From positions 3,906,001 to 3,970,000 of the forward strand of contig OZ242030.1 in NCBI GenBank assembly GCA_965205055.1: a stretch of 64,000 nucleotides of DNA, written 5' to 3'. Position 1 is the first letter of the stretch; each line of letters starts with the position of its first letter. The notes below the pieces were generated by a model. It worked only from the letters and a program-made list of their open reading frames with translations. It had not been told where the DNA came from and ran no database searches. This document shows positions 17,501 to 26,968 of the stretch, in pieces. The translations under genes were made by a program, and so were the position numbers. Source of the DNA: CBDBBY01 sp965205055 (GTDB taxonomy: Bacteria > Pseudomonadota > Alphaproteobacteria > Rhodobacterales > Rhodobacteraceae).

Positions 17501-18900
17501 CATTTTGGAAGCCCCGCTTTCCTTTTGACGAGCCTGACGTCGACCAGCTTTGAAGCCAATCCGGTGGCCCATCGCTGCGCTTCCCAGCATTGTCTGGCCT
17601 TGCCACATGACTTGATGTCCTGGGGCTGGATCGTGTTTTCGGGCGCGATATCCGCCAAGATGGGCGACGACTTGCACGGCTGCGCCGAGTCTGTTTGGTG
17701 CGGGCAGGCCGTATTCGTCGGCGTAGTCCCGCAGGAAATCCAGCTCGTCGTCGGCGAATGTCAATTCCGGCTCGCAGTCGGGCATTTGGTGACCGAGCAG
17801 GGTCATCGCCATGATGCGCCAGGCGATGACTGCATTGATTGCGACCGCCCTATGCAGCCGGTCTGCGGTCCGGAACTGCAGGAACTCGGCGCGGCAACCG
17901 GATTTAAGCACGCGGAAAAAGTTCTTGATTTGCCATCTCTGGAGATAGAAGCCCACGACCCTGGCCGCATCTTCTGCACTGCGAACGTCGAGCGAGGTCA
18001 GCAAATCCCATTGAACCGGGTTCTCGCCGTCGGGCGGCGCGGTCTCAACGACGTGGACCGCGGACACTTTCGTCGGCTCCGAATCCTCGGCGGACCTCGT
18101 TGTCGGAACCGCCATGCGGCGGATGCGCATTTCGCAGCAGGCCAGTCGCTTTCGGCGGCCGGGTCGGGCAGCCAATTCTTCAATCTCCACGTCGATCAGG
18201 CCGTCTGCCGCGCCGCCGATCTGGGCGGGCAGATTCTGTCCGTTCTTGCCGCTTTCACGATCATGGTTCACTCGCGCCAGCAGGTCCACCCGGGGATGTC
18301 TGCGCTGAGCGTCGAAGATCTCAAAGCAATCCGCCTCCAGATCGCACACTGCGATTACGCGTGTTCCGCCGTTCACCTCTCGGGCTGTCTTGGCGATGTC
18401 GGTGAAGCCGTCGAGCAACCGCCGGGCACTCCGACGGGCAGCGACCTCCGGCGGCGGGCTTTCGTCGAGTCAAAGCCCAACCGCAACACGCCGAGCGGAA
18501 GGCCCGAATCCGTCACCGCCAGCGTCGCGTGCAGCCGTAGGCTCTTCGCGCCCTTCCTGTTCGTGCCGACCACCTCGGGCACGTAGTTGCCCGGGCGGGT
18601 CGCGAGGTTTAGGTCGGTCCCATCCTGAATCGCCAGAACCGTGCGCTGTCCGCAGACTCTCTCGATGCTGCGTTCGCGGTGCGGCGCGAGAATGTTCCGC
18701 ACTTTGACCGCCGATTCCGCGGGCATCTCGACCAGCCGGTAGAACGCGTCGGTCGCAGTGCCGTCGTCGACCCTGTCCGCATTGATCATGCTTGGAAAGG
18801 CTCCGAGAAGGTCGACTTTCTTCACCAGCCGCGCCGACAGTCGTTTTTCAACCATGGGAGTCTCTCCAAACTCGTTCTTCGCCTGTTTATAAGCATCCAA
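17486..18900 (-). pseudogene. Tn5-like (IS4 family) transposase, frameshifted
   Basis: Two overlapping minus-strand frames together make one transposase. The N-terminal part (18373-18900) has ILAPHRERSIERV and VLAIQDGTDLNL, the latter carrying the first catalytic Asp. The C-terminal part (17486-18418) has VCDLEADCFEIF (second Asp region) and FYLQRWQIKNFFRVLKSGCR (YREK-type signature with the catalytic Glu), then HLGGYRARKHDPAPG, typical of Tn5-like IS4 transposases. The frames switch near 18400. The start appears to be TTG at 18900 after an in-frame stop. No terminal inverted repeats were recognised, so element limits are unknown. Confidence 0.82.
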
Positions 18901-19160
18901 ACGCGGTCCTCAACGAGGAGTTGCTGATTGGAGTGGGTAGGAGCAGGTGAGCATTGTCAAGGACTCTGGCGTATTGAACGTGCCGCCAGCAAAACTGCGG
19001 GCCAGTGAACGCCGACGATAAACAGGAGGTTGGTCCGGCTCACTTGAATCGGAGTGCAAAAATGGCCAACTTTGTTTGGGGGTAGATCGGCGTTCAATTG
19101 TGACCCTATTTTATTTTTGTTCAACTACTTTTCCGGTGATTCGGAAGAGCGAGGCGAGGG

Positions 19161-19322
19161 ATGTTGGGAGTGGACGAGATAGCGAAGATTCAGCGGGCTC
19201 GTTATCGGGACGGCCATTCGATCAGAGGGGTTGGCCGGGATTTGGGTGTGTAGCGCGTGGCGGTTCGGAAGGTTTTGCGTTCGGAAGCGACATCGTTTCC
19301 GTATGATCGGCGGACGCCATGA
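19161..19322 (+). pseudogene. IS21-family IstA N-terminal fragment
   Basis: Reads MLGVDEIAKIQRARYRDGHSIRGVGRDLGV, then TAG, then RVAVRKVLRSEATSFPYDRR. This is the N-terminal helix-turn-helix of IS21-type transposase IstA with an in-frame stop replacing a residue of the recognition helix. About 50 of roughly 400-500 residues remain. The next pseudogene begins where it ends. Confidence 0.75.
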
Positions 19323-20214
19323 CACCCGAAGATCGGTCTTTGGCGATCAGAGCTCAACTTGATTTTGTCGGAGAAAGAGGCTCGTCCGAAGCGCACGGGA
19401 TGGAACTCCGGTGCGGCATGGGAGTGGAGGAAATTCTGGTCAGGAACGGCCGAGCCTACGGGGTGCAACTGACCTGCGGCCAAGAGATACATGCGAAGCG
19501 GGTCGCATCAAACCTGTCCGCCAAAGTGACTTTCGACAATCTGGTTGCACGCGAGCACCTCCCGGACGAGTTCGTTGAGGATATTGACGGACCCCAGACC
19601 AGGGGCATGAGCTTCAAGCCTCCGTGCGCGATCAATAGTCTTCCCCGATGCAAAGGGCTTTCGCAGGAGAAGACCGGTGTCGAGTATCCCGCTTATGCTC
19701 ACATCTGCCCGACGCTGGAATTCTTGGAGTGCGCATTCGACGAGGCGAAATACGGCTGGTATTCGTCGGAGCCGTTTCTGCCCCCGATCATGCCGACCTG
19801 CTACGACGACACGCTTGCGCCCGAAGGAAAGCATGTGTCATCACGTTCCAAGGCGGCGTATCTCCATATGGTCTCAGAAACTCGACATGGGAGATCGAAG
19901 GCCCGAGGCTCGTCAAAAACGTGATGTCGGTGATGAACCTCTTCGTGCCGGGGTTTTCGGATTCCGTGATCGACTACAAGCTGTTCACGCCGAAAGACAT
20001 TGAAGACGACATCAACATGCCTGGCGGAAACACGCAGCATGGAGAACTGACCCTTGACCAGCTGTTCTTCATGCGCCCGGTTCCCGGATATGCGGATTAT
20101 CGCTCGCCCGTAGAATCGCTTTACCAGCGTGGTGCGTCGACCCACCCGGGCGGTGCGGTGTCAGCCGCGCCCGGGCACAACGCCGCGCGTGAAATCGTGT
20201 CGGAATGGCGGTGA
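19319..20214 (+). pseudogene. Phytoene dehydrogenase-like FAD oxidoreductase, truncated and frameshifted
   Basis: Central and C-terminal part of a COG1233 (phytoene desaturase-like) flavin oxidoreductase. The first frame reads MGVEEILVRNGRAYGVQL and ends after TLAPEGKHV near 19855. The second frame continues ITFQGGVSPYGL to FTPKDIEDDINMPGGN, HGELTLDQLFFMRPVPGYA and GASTHPGGAVSAAPGHNAAR, which is the family's conserved C-terminal end. The N-terminal FAD-binding third (GxGxxG) is missing, cut at the IS21 fragment. Not functional. Confidence 0.85.
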
Positions 20215-20361
20215 CCGCATTGGGTTCCGAACACGGAACCGTCAATGCGCTCTGCATGCAATTTGCGAAGCGAGCTAAATTCTATCTTGGAACGTTGCGT
20301 CGCGCGTGATTGATCGGATATGTCGGGACGCGTTAGACTTAAGAATTTGGAGAACGAGCCC

Positions 20362-20604
20362 GTGCCCAAAGTTTACTTGAACGAACAAATGCAAAGCTAT
20401 GTGGAGTTGGAAATAAAATCAGGGGCTTATGCCAACCTGAGTGAGGTTGTGCACGCAGGTATCCGACTATTGATGGAGAAGGACGGCGCCCGACAGTTTT
20501 ATGCGTTGAAGGCTAATCTTGAGCAAGCGACGGCCGAAGCCGAAGCAGGAGCTTTCGCGCCTTTCGATGCTCGCGCCTTTGAACCTGATGCCTTCATTGA
20601 GTAG
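20362..20604 (+). CDS. ParD-like ribbon-helix-helix antitoxin
   Basis: An 80-residue antitoxin of the ParD/CopG type, starting VPKVYLNEQMQSYVE with the RHH strand and LSEVVHAGIRLLMEKD as the second helix region, then an acidic tail. The GTG start at 20362 has GGAG nine bases upstream and gives the family length; an ATG 42 bp upstream is possible. The toxin partner immediately downstream is decayed, so this is probably an orphan remnant. Confidence 0.75.
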   Translation: MPKVYLNEQMQSYVELEIKSGAYANLSEVVHAGIRLLMEKDGARQFYALKANLEQATAEAEAGAFAPFDARAFEPDAFIE

Positions 20605-20808
20605 CGGCAATGCCTGAACATCCGGCTATCCGACATTGCCCAATTCGATCTTGAGAATATCAGAGGTAATTCAGTCGAAACATTGGGCGTAAGGCGGCAA
20701 GTGGCGGAGTCTGCGCCAAAGCCCCGGAGAATCGAAGCGGGTATGGAAATGTCGGCCCACGGAACAGGGCTCGTTCCCGCTCTGAGAATACATGGTCAGC
20801 CCCTCTGA
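20605..20808 (+). pseudogene. ParE-like toxin remnant
   Basis: Directly after the antitoxin stop, the frame reads LNIRLSDIAQFDLENIRGNSVETLGVRRQ, matching the usual ParE start (RLS..A..DLE.I......WG). An ATG at 20610 is one base out of this frame, which suggests a frameshift just after the start. The rest has no ParE-like sequence and stops at 20806-20808. The toxin is probably inactive. Confidence 0.55.
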
Positions 20809-20862
20809 ACCCCTCCGTGCACTTGATGGAATTCCCTCAATCGATGGATTCTCTGCAATACA

Positions 20863-21303
20863 CTACACATAGGTGGATATAGCCTCATTAATGAGACCCG
20901 CGGCCGTTTCAGCCTGCTTGATTGTGGAATATCTGCCAAAACTGAAACGAATGCACTCGGAAGCGATTGAATGATCATACCCCATAGCCAGCAGCACATG
21001 TGAGGGTTCAATCGAACCTGAAGAACAGGCGGACTGTGTAGATGCCGCGATCTGAGGCTGTAGTTTTGCAAGAAGATCAGCGCCGTTCTGCCCCGGAAAT
21101 CGCATAAGGGCATTGCCTTGATGGCGGCGCTCCAATGGACCGATCAAATTCGCTGACGACTCATTCTGAAGGATCTCAACAAACCTATTGCGAATAGAAG
21201 AAACCTCTTTGCGCTCGTCCTGACCCTCGCGAGAAATAATTCTGCAAGCTTCCCCAAATCCCACTGCGAGCTCAGTCGCCATTGTTCCGCCGCGCCGCCC
21301 GCT
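20863..21303 (-). pseudogene. Cysteine desulfurase (NifS/IscS-like), C-terminal fragment
   Basis: About 146 residues beginning SGRRGGTMATELAVGFGEAC, followed by QSACSSGSIEPSHVLLAMGY, the active-site cysteine loop of NifS/IscS-type cysteine desulfurases, and FSFGRYST near the end. The first 240 or so residues, including the PLP-lysine region, are absent. A stop lies just upstream of the junction at 21303. The C-terminal portion is well conserved, so the truncation may be recent. It meets the headless ATPase fragment head-to-head. Confidence 0.8.
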
Positions 21304-21669
21304 TTAAATATTGTAGATGCTGTCGTCAGTCGGAAACGCAACGTCCAGTTTTCGACGGGACACCTCGACGGTCACCACTTTTTCTCAATGAAACAGTTCG
21401 GGGATTTGACGAAGATTACTTTCAACACGGACCATCCGATCCATGAGCAGCTCTTGGAGGTGTTGGGTCCTGCAACAGAAGACGACACCGATGCAGATTT
21501 GCTCGATCGGGTACTTAGGGCATCTGACACGCTGAGGTTACTCTTTGCGGCGTGGGCTCGTTACGAGCTTGAGGAGACTCAAAAACACGATGAGCTGATG
21601 GAAATGCGTCAGGAATGGGGCAAGATGGCGAAAGTCTTTTTGCGTGAAGAAGCCGACGGCAAATCGTGA
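21301..21669 (+). pseudogene. C-terminal fragment of an ATPase-like protein
   Basis: An open frame from the deletion junction through ATG 21388 to 21669. It reads HHFFSMKQFGDLTKITFNTDHPIHEQL, then LRLLFAAWARYELEE and MRQEWGKMAKVFL. This resembles the C-terminal region of GHKL-type ATPases found beside PLD nucleases in bacterial conflict islands; that family link is from memory of the pattern and is tentative. The N-terminal ATP-binding part is gone. Its TGA overlaps the GTG of the next gene (GTGA), so the two were one operon. The 93 residues from ATG 21388 could still be translated. Confidence 0.5.
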
Positions 21670-22577
21670 AACTTGACGACCAAATACTGTCTGTTTTCGA
21701 ACTTGCGAAAACGAGTGTTCGTATAGCGGCACCTTTCATCAAAATTCACACACTGGGCCGCGCGCTGTCGGTTGTATCAGACGAAATCGAAGTGACATGC
21801 ATTACCAGATGGAGGCCAGAAGATATCGCAAGCGGTGCATGCGATCTTGAGATTTTTGATTTATTGGAAAATCGAAAACGGTCTTCACTGTTAATCCACC
21901 CCCTCCTACACGCAAAGTTCTTCGCCGCAGACACGACTTGCCTAGTCGGTTCCGCAAATCTGTCTGACGCGGCACTTGGATGGGGGTCGCCACCAAACTC
22001 CGAACTCTTAATCCAAATCAAAACGTCCGACCACGGGATGGAACCTTGGTGGAGCGCGTTACAGAAAGAGAGTATCGAAGCAACTGATGACATTCGGTCA
22101 GCGATCGAGCGTGAAGCAACAAGATTTCAAGAATCAAGACAATCGATTCCTCGACCTGAAACCGATCAAACCGTAGTCAACGACGAAGTGATTTGGGTGC
22201 CTGAGTGTCCAAGATGGACCGGCCTTTGGGAGGCATATTCCGGCGACGAAGAGCAGTTGCCCAGAAGCGCCCTGGCTTCAGCTAAATCTGACCTTGCTGC
22301 ACTGTGCCTACATCCTGGCCTGGATCGAAATGGCTTCGAAAGGTCAATAAAAACAGCCTTTCGACACACCATTTTGTTTCATGAGCTTGATCAGCTTTCG
22401 CAAGAAGGTCTCACGGACCTCGCTGCTCACAGTCTGCTTGTTGAGAAATGCGCTATCAGGCCGCAAGATGCGCAGCGGCGATGGCAAGTGATTAAGCGCT
22501 GGCTGAGCGAGCTTTACCCTGAAGAGTTTCTTTTGGAAGTCAATCAAGAGGTGCTTTTTAAGGGCCGAATGCTCTAG
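21666..22577 (+). CDS. Phospholipase D-like nuclease-family protein
   Basis: A 303-residue protein with one HKD motif HAKFFAADTTCLVGSANLSDAALG (about residues 78-101; His, Lys, Asp and the GSAN/LS tail all present). One-motif PLD proteins dimerise to form the active site, as in Nuc-type nucleases and several restriction-like systems. The C-terminal 150 residues are helical and unrecognised. GTG start overlaps the stop of the truncated upstream gene. Its neighbours and AT-richer composition suggest a surviving piece of a defence or restriction island. Enzymatic target not known. Confidence 0.75.
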   Translation: MKLDDQILSVFELAKTSVRIAAPFIKIHTLGRALSVVSDEIEVTCITRWRPEDIASGACDLEIFDLLENRKRSSLLIHPLLHAKFFAADTTCLVGSANLSDAALGWGSPPNSELLIQIKTSDHGMEPWWSALQKESIEATDDIRSAIEREATRFQESRQSIPRPETDQTVVNDEVIWVPECPRWTGLWEAYSGDEEQLPRSALASAKSDLAALCLHPGLDRNGFERSIKTAFRHTILFHELDQLSQEGLTDLAAHSLLVEKCAIRPQDAQRRWQVIKRWLSELYPEEFLLEVNQEVLFKGRML

Positions 22578-22704
22578 TTTTACGATTCGGAATTGATGGG
22601 TCGGGCCGATGATCCTCGCGCGCATCATCCAGTCTATCGAGTTCAAAGGAGAAAAATCCATCGCAACGGGACGGTCAGGTGTGATTTTTCAGACACTAGT
22701 GTGC

Positions 22705-22780
22705 TGGTGAGCCCGACAGGATTCGAACCTGTGACCTACTGATTAAAAGTCAGCTGCTCTACCAACTGAGCTACGGGCCC
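22705..22780 (-). tRNA. tRNA-Lys (anticodon TTT)
   Basis: The minus strand reads GGGCCCGTAGCTCAGTTGG at the 5' end, anticodon loop CTTTTAA (anticodon TTT), TTCGAATCC in the T loop and an encoded 3' CCA. The 7-bp acceptor stem GGGCCCG/CGGGCTC pairs with one G-U. It decodes AAA/AAG lysine codons. Its 3' end faces the decayed mobile region to the left, the usual orientation for an integrase attachment site. Confidence 0.97.
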
Positions 22781-23154
22781 ACGCGCATCGACTCCGGCAG
22801 ATGCATCGATCCGCCGATCAGCGGTCGGTTAGTCTCCATGCATTCGGAAGTCAATGTGTCAGCGTCTCTTTCGATTCGCTTGTGCCGAAAATGTTTCCCA
22901 TTTCGGAGGCGAAATGCCGGTAGCTGAACCGGTTCGAGAATGCGATTGAGTCCGAAGCCGTAGTTCAAGCTCTGCATGTCGTCCGTGCTCGGCGAAGAGT
23001 CCTTGGTTCGCCACCCGCCTTTTCGGCAGACTTGCCGCGGCCGTTCCTTGCCGGGAGCAACAGCGCGGGCTTGCCGGCGAAATCTCCCCTTCCCAATGAA
23101 CGGTTGCGGCCATGCTCGTTCAACTTTGAAGGAAAACGCTGTAGGAAGATGGGC
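22781..23154. other. Intergenic region
   Basis: About 370 bp between tRNA-Lys and dapF. Open frames exist on both strands but none has a recognisable product. It should contain the tRNA promoter (minus strand) and the dapF promoter; no clear -35/-10 pair was picked out. Confidence 0.5.
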
Positions 23155-23976
23155 ATGAGTGATCTTCGCTTCATGAAAATGCATGGTCTAGGAAACGACT
23201 TCATGGTTGTCGATTTCCGAGGAATGCCGGGTTCGATAAGCAGCCACTCGGTGATTGGATTGGCAGATCGTCGCTGCGGCGTCGGGTTCGACCAGCTGGC
23301 GGAACTCCGGGATTCGGAAAATTGCGACGCCAAGCTTGTGTTTTTCAACGCCGACGGTTCCAGATCGGGCGCTTGCGGCAACGCGACGCGATGCGTCGCA
23401 AGGCTGTTGTTCGAAGAATCGGGAAAAACGGCAGTCACGATAGAGACCGACCGCGGGTCGTTGATATGCAACGACGCGGGACGCGGGTTGACCGGCGTGA
23501 ACATGGGACAGCCGCGCTTTGATTGGCAGGATATTCCCTTGGCGGAGGATGCGGACACGCGTTCGCTGCCGATCGAAGGCGCGCCCTCTGCGCTGAGCAT
23601 GGGGAATCCGCACTGCGTGTTCATCGTTCCGAATGCGGCGGAGGTCGAGATTGACGAACTCGGCCCGAAATTTGAACGGCATCCGATGTTTCCCGAACGC
23701 ACGAACGTCGAATTCGTCTCGATCATGTCGTGGCAGGCGATACGACTGAGGATCTGGGAGCGCGGAGCCGGAATTACGCCCGCTTCGGGATCGGGTTCCA
23801 GCGCCGCCGCCGTCGCAGCCGCGCGCTTGGGCTTGGTTGACCGACGTGTCGCAGTCCACTTGGACGGGGGCGAACTTGACGTGGATTGGCGCGATGACGG
23901 CGTTTGGATGACGGGGCCGACCGCCCACGTGTTCAACGGCTCGCTGGATTCACGCGTGCTTGGGAGCATGACATGA
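23155..23976 (+). CDS. dapF: Diaminopimelate epimerase, second catalytic Cys replaced by Ser
   Basis: A 273-residue DapF, which interconverts LL- and meso-diaminopimelate for lysine and peptidoglycan synthesis. The N-terminus MKMHGLGNDFMVVD and the first active-site loop GACGNATRC are canonical. The second active-site loop reads GAGITPASGSGSSA, where the family has ...ACGTGAC, so the second catalytic Cys is Ser (codon TCG). ATG at 23155 has AGGAAG six bases upstream; ATG at 23149 is too close to it. The gene overlaps mtaB by ATGA. Whether activity is retained is unclear. Confidence 0.88.
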   Translation: MSDLRFMKMHGLGNDFMVVDFRGMPGSISSHSVIGLADRRCGVGFDQLAELRDSENCDAKLVFFNADGSRSGACGNATRCVARLLFEESGKTAVTIETDRGSLICNDAGRGLTGVNMGQPRFDWQDIPLAEDADTRSLPIEGAPSALSMGNPHCVFIVPNAAEVEIDELGPKFERHPMFPERTNVEFVSIMSWQAIRLRIWERGAGITPASGSGSSAAAVAAARLGLVDRRVAVHLDGGELDVDWRDDGVWMTGPTAHVFNGSLDSRVLGSMT

Positions 23977-25253
23977 CCGGCGCTGCAGCAAAATTCGAAA
24001 CGCTCGGGTGCCGCCTCAATTCCTACGAGACTGAAGCGATGCGCGAAATGGCTGCGGCGGCAGGAATTTCGGACTCGTGCGTTGTCAATACCTGCGCCGT
24101 GACAGCCGAAGCGGTCCGAAAATCGCGCCAGGCGATAAGGAGGCAGCGTCGCGAAAATCCCGGCGCGAAAGTGCTTGTTACGGGCTGCGCCGCGCAAATC
24201 GACCCGGAAAGTTTCGCGCGCATGCCGGAAGTCGACGTCGTGATCGGCAACAGTCGAAAGATGCTGCCCGAGACGTGGCGAGGGTTGGCGGCCTCAACCG
24301 GGACGGAGCGGTCCGGCGGAGCGAACTTGCTGGACGACATCATGGCTGTGAGGAAGGTTTCAGCGCCTGCCGCGTCCGGCCCGGATGCGAATTCCAGAGC
24401 ATATGTCCAAGTTCAGAACGGATGCGACCATCGATGCACGTTCTGCATCATTCCATACGGGCGCGGCAATTCCAGATCCGTCTCCGCAGACGCCATCGTC
24501 GCTCAAGTCAAAGCGTTGGCTGCAAAAGGATATCGCGAGGTCGTTCTGACCGGCGTCGACATCACTTGCTGGGGCAATGATTTGGCCGAGACGCCGAAAC
24601 TGGGAAACTTGGTGGCCCGGATACTCAAGCTGGTTCCCGAAATCGACCGGCTTCGCGTATCGTCGGTCGATCCGGTGGAAATCGACCGGGAATTCATGGA
24701 GGTCCTGGCCGAGAATCCGCGCCTGATGCCGCATTTGCATCTATCGCTCCAATCCGGCGACAATATGATCCTGAAAAGGATGAAGCGAAGGCACAGCAGA
24801 GAGGATGCGATCGGATTCTGCCAAGAAGCGCGCAAGTTGCGGCCTGACATCATGTTCGGAGCGGACATGATTGCAGGGTTTCCGACTGAATCGGACGAGA
24901 TGTTCCGGAATTCGGTCGAATTGGTCGAGGAATGCGGGCTTGCCATGCTGCATGTGTTTCCGTTCAGTCCTCGCTCCGGCACTCCGGCGGCGAGGATGCC
25001 GCAAGTGCCGGGAAATATTGTTCGCGAACGGGCTTCCGAGTTGCGCGCGACCGGACGAGCGGAACGATTGAAGCAGTTTCAGCGGCTGGTGGGGAAGAAC
25101 GTGACCATTCTCATGGAATCGGAATCCGCCGGGCGAACCGAGCACTTCGCGGATGCTGAAATCGACACCGCCCAAACCGTTGGCTCGATCATTCAAGGTC
25201 GAGTAAACGGATTGAACGGCTCCAAGCTGTCCGTATCGGGAGGCGGCTCATGA
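23973..25253 (+). CDS. mtaB: tRNA (t6A37) C2-methylthiotransferase
   Basis: A 426-residue radical-SAM methylthiotransferase of the MtaB type, converting t6A37 to ms2t6A37 in tRNAs reading ANN codons. The N-terminal Fe-S cysteines are visible in LGCRLN, VNTCAVT and VTGCAAQ. The radical-SAM motif is CDHRCTFCIIPYGRG. A TRAM-like C-terminal region ends GSKLSVSGGGS. Start ATG 23973 overlaps the dapF stop. An ATG overlapping its own stop opens a nine-codon stub at 25250, suggesting the next operon gene was lost. Confidence 0.93.
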   Translation: MTGAAAKFETLGCRLNSYETEAMREMAAAAGISDSCVVNTCAVTAEAVRKSRQAIRRQRRENPGAKVLVTGCAAQIDPESFARMPEVDVVIGNSRKMLPETWRGLAASTGTERSGGANLLDDIMAVRKVSAPAASGPDANSRAYVQVQNGCDHRCTFCIIPYGRGNSRSVSADAIVAQVKALAAKGYREVVLTGVDITCWGNDLAETPKLGNLVARILKLVPEIDRLRVSSVDPVEIDREFMEVLAENPRLMPHLHLSLQSGDNMILKRMKRRHSREDAIGFCQEARKLRPDIMFGADMIAGFPTESDEMFRNSVELVEECGLAMLHVFPFSPRSGTPAARMPQVPGNIVRERASELRATGRAERLKQFQRLVGKNVTILMESESAGRTEHFADAEIDTAQTVGSIIQGRVNGLNGSKLSVSGGGS

Positions 25254-25279
25254 AAATCATCGTGAGTGCTTTAGCCTGA
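25250..25279 (+). pseudogene. Nine-codon stub of a lost downstream gene
   Basis: ATGA overlap with the mtaB stop opens MKIIVSALA then TGA. In the operon this looks like the start of a coupled gene cut off by the adjacent IS1634 remnant. The stub is too short to identify, and it could be chance. Confidence 0.3.
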
Positions 25280-25749
25280 ACTTCGCGGGCCAAATTCCGC
25301 CGCGAAGCGGAACTCGACGGACTCTGGGTCGTTCGCACCAGCCCCGACGAAGACGGCCTCGGAGCGGACGAGGCGGTGGAGGCGTACAAAAGCCTGGCGC
25401 AGGTCAAGCGGGCTTTCCGGCAGATCAAGACCGGGTGGCCGGGAATCCGGCCGATCTTTGTCTACACCGAAGCCCATGTCCGCGCCCACTTCTTCCTGTG
25501 CATGCTCGCCTGCCACGTCGAATGGCACATGAAAAAGAAGCTCGCCCCGATCCTGTTCGACGAGGACGATCCGGAGGCCGCTCGAACGCAGCGCGCGGCG
25601 CCGAGCTCTCGACCGTCGTGCTGAACGATGTCTCCATCGGCGACTCCGAAAGCTTCAAGCTGGTCACGACCCCGACGCCCACGCAACGGAAGGCATTCGA
25701 TCTCCTCGGCGTCAATCCGAGGAGCATTTTCCCAAAAGCTGGCAGATAG
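25280..25749 (+). pseudogene. IS1634-family transposase C-terminal remnant
   Basis: Reads RREAELDGLWVVRTSPDEDG, then KSLAQVKRAFRQIKT (the Y/K...F...K region of IS1634-type DDE transposases), HVRAHFFLCMLACHVEWHM and LAPILFDEDD. A frameshift near 25590 separates a last segment SFKLVTTPTPTQRKAFDLLGVNP. It is related to, but clearly different from, the complete IS1634 element at 38580-40585. It marks the left edge of the accessory cluster. Confidence 0.8.
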
Positions 25750-25969
25750 GACTCCGCGAATCGCGTTTCTGTCATGCGAAACTTGCCTTTTTTGCGCCGT
25801 GAAGTTCAGATTGAGAAGTGTAGTCTCTTTTTTTGCGCTATAGTAATTTACAACGGTCGGCGCGAACCTGTGACGGTTTGAGGCTGCTTCTTTGACGGCA
25901 TTTGTTGCAAAAAAGGACGAACACCGGAAACGAAACGCTCAGATGACATCCGCGCTGTTGCCGCGCGGT

Positions 25970-26968
25970 TCACTGCCGTCCGAATAATGTTTTGCTGACG
26001 ATGCTGAGCGCTTCTGGATCGCTGACGTCGGCGCCGATCCGGAATTTTCTCAGGCGCTTCAGGTTTTCTCTTAGCCGCAGTTTCATTTCGGCGTAGGCCC
26101 GCGAGAATATCAGCGGATCCCGTCCGAAATGCTCGAACAACTCGTCGTCCAATTTGTAACAGTTAATCGGAAGAGCGAACTGCTCACAATAGTTCTGCAT
26201 CGTGTCGAGATCGACTGCACTTATCAGGTTGCCGTTCATCGGCCGATGGTCGACAATACAGATCGCCTCTACGACCTGCCTCGACTGCCAGCTCTGCGAG
26301 AGTCTTGCCGGATCGACATAGAGCTTGGCTGCGCCACCCTCCCGCACCCGCTCGTCAAATGTTGACCCGAGCAGGTGGCGATCGTCAGGCCGCACGCCAA
26401 GCTTTGTTCCGATGCCGGTCACCGAACCATGCGCTAGCACCGAATGGGTGTTCGTGACAAACGCCGCCCCCGCATGGCACAGTCGGCTTAACAAAAAGGT
26501 CTTTCCCGCGCCGCTTGCCCCAACGAGTAGCACCGCATTGTCAGGGCAGACTGCACCGGCCTTGAGATGAAGTGCGCCGCTTTCGAATGAATGCACGGTC
26601 AGGAAGAATCGTGTGAAGAAGGTCCAGACCAGCGGTTCAAGGCGGCCCGACCCGAAAAGGTAATAGGTGCGTCCGACGACGCGGATCCGCCCGTCGCTCT
26701 CATCCGCGCCTCCACCCCCGAGGAGTGGGCGGGTCTCGGAAGCGATCCAGGACGCTTCCAGGCTGGTCCTGTCGGTCGAAATGCAGCGCAGCTTGAAATC
26801 CGAGGTACCGGAAGGTGCGGTGAGAATGCTTCGGCTGAACCGTTTCGCCAGATTGAAACCGGGATCGTTGCTCGAAACTCCGATGACGGCCTCTCCCAAA
26901 TGGAGATGTAACGCTGCTTTCTTAGCGGCTTCGCGCGTCAGATAAGAAACGAAGTCTGCGTCATGCAT
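25970..26968 (-). CDS. HPr-kinase-like (HprK-related) protein
   Basis: A 332-residue protein with a P-loop GASGAGKTFLLSRL at about residue 165, preceded by HLKAGAV, the arrangement of the HPr kinase/PEP carboxykinase-like fold. Such stand-alone kinases occur in peptide and other small-molecule clusters, where they phosphorylate a pathway product or carrier. The ATG at 26968 overlaps the end of the upstream kinase-fold gene by 8 bp, so they are co-translated. It is the last gene of the leftward operon. Substrate unknown. Confidence 0.65.
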   Translation of the reverse strand: MHDADFVSYLTREAAKKAALHLHLGEAVIGVSSNDPGFNLAKRFSRSILTAPSGTSDFKLRCISTDRTSLEASWIASETRPLLGGGGADESDGRIRVVGRTYYLFGSGRLEPLVWTFFTRFFLTVHSFESGALHLKAGAVCPDNAVLLVGASGAGKTFLLSRLCHAGAAFVTNTHSVLAHGSVTGIGTKLGVRPDDRHLLGSTFDERVREGGAAKLYVDPARLSQSWQSRQVVEAICIVDHRPMNGNLISAVDLDTMQNYCEQFALPINCYKLDDELFEHFGRDPLIFSRAYAEMKLRLRENLKRLRKFRIGADVSDPEALSIVSKTLFGRQ

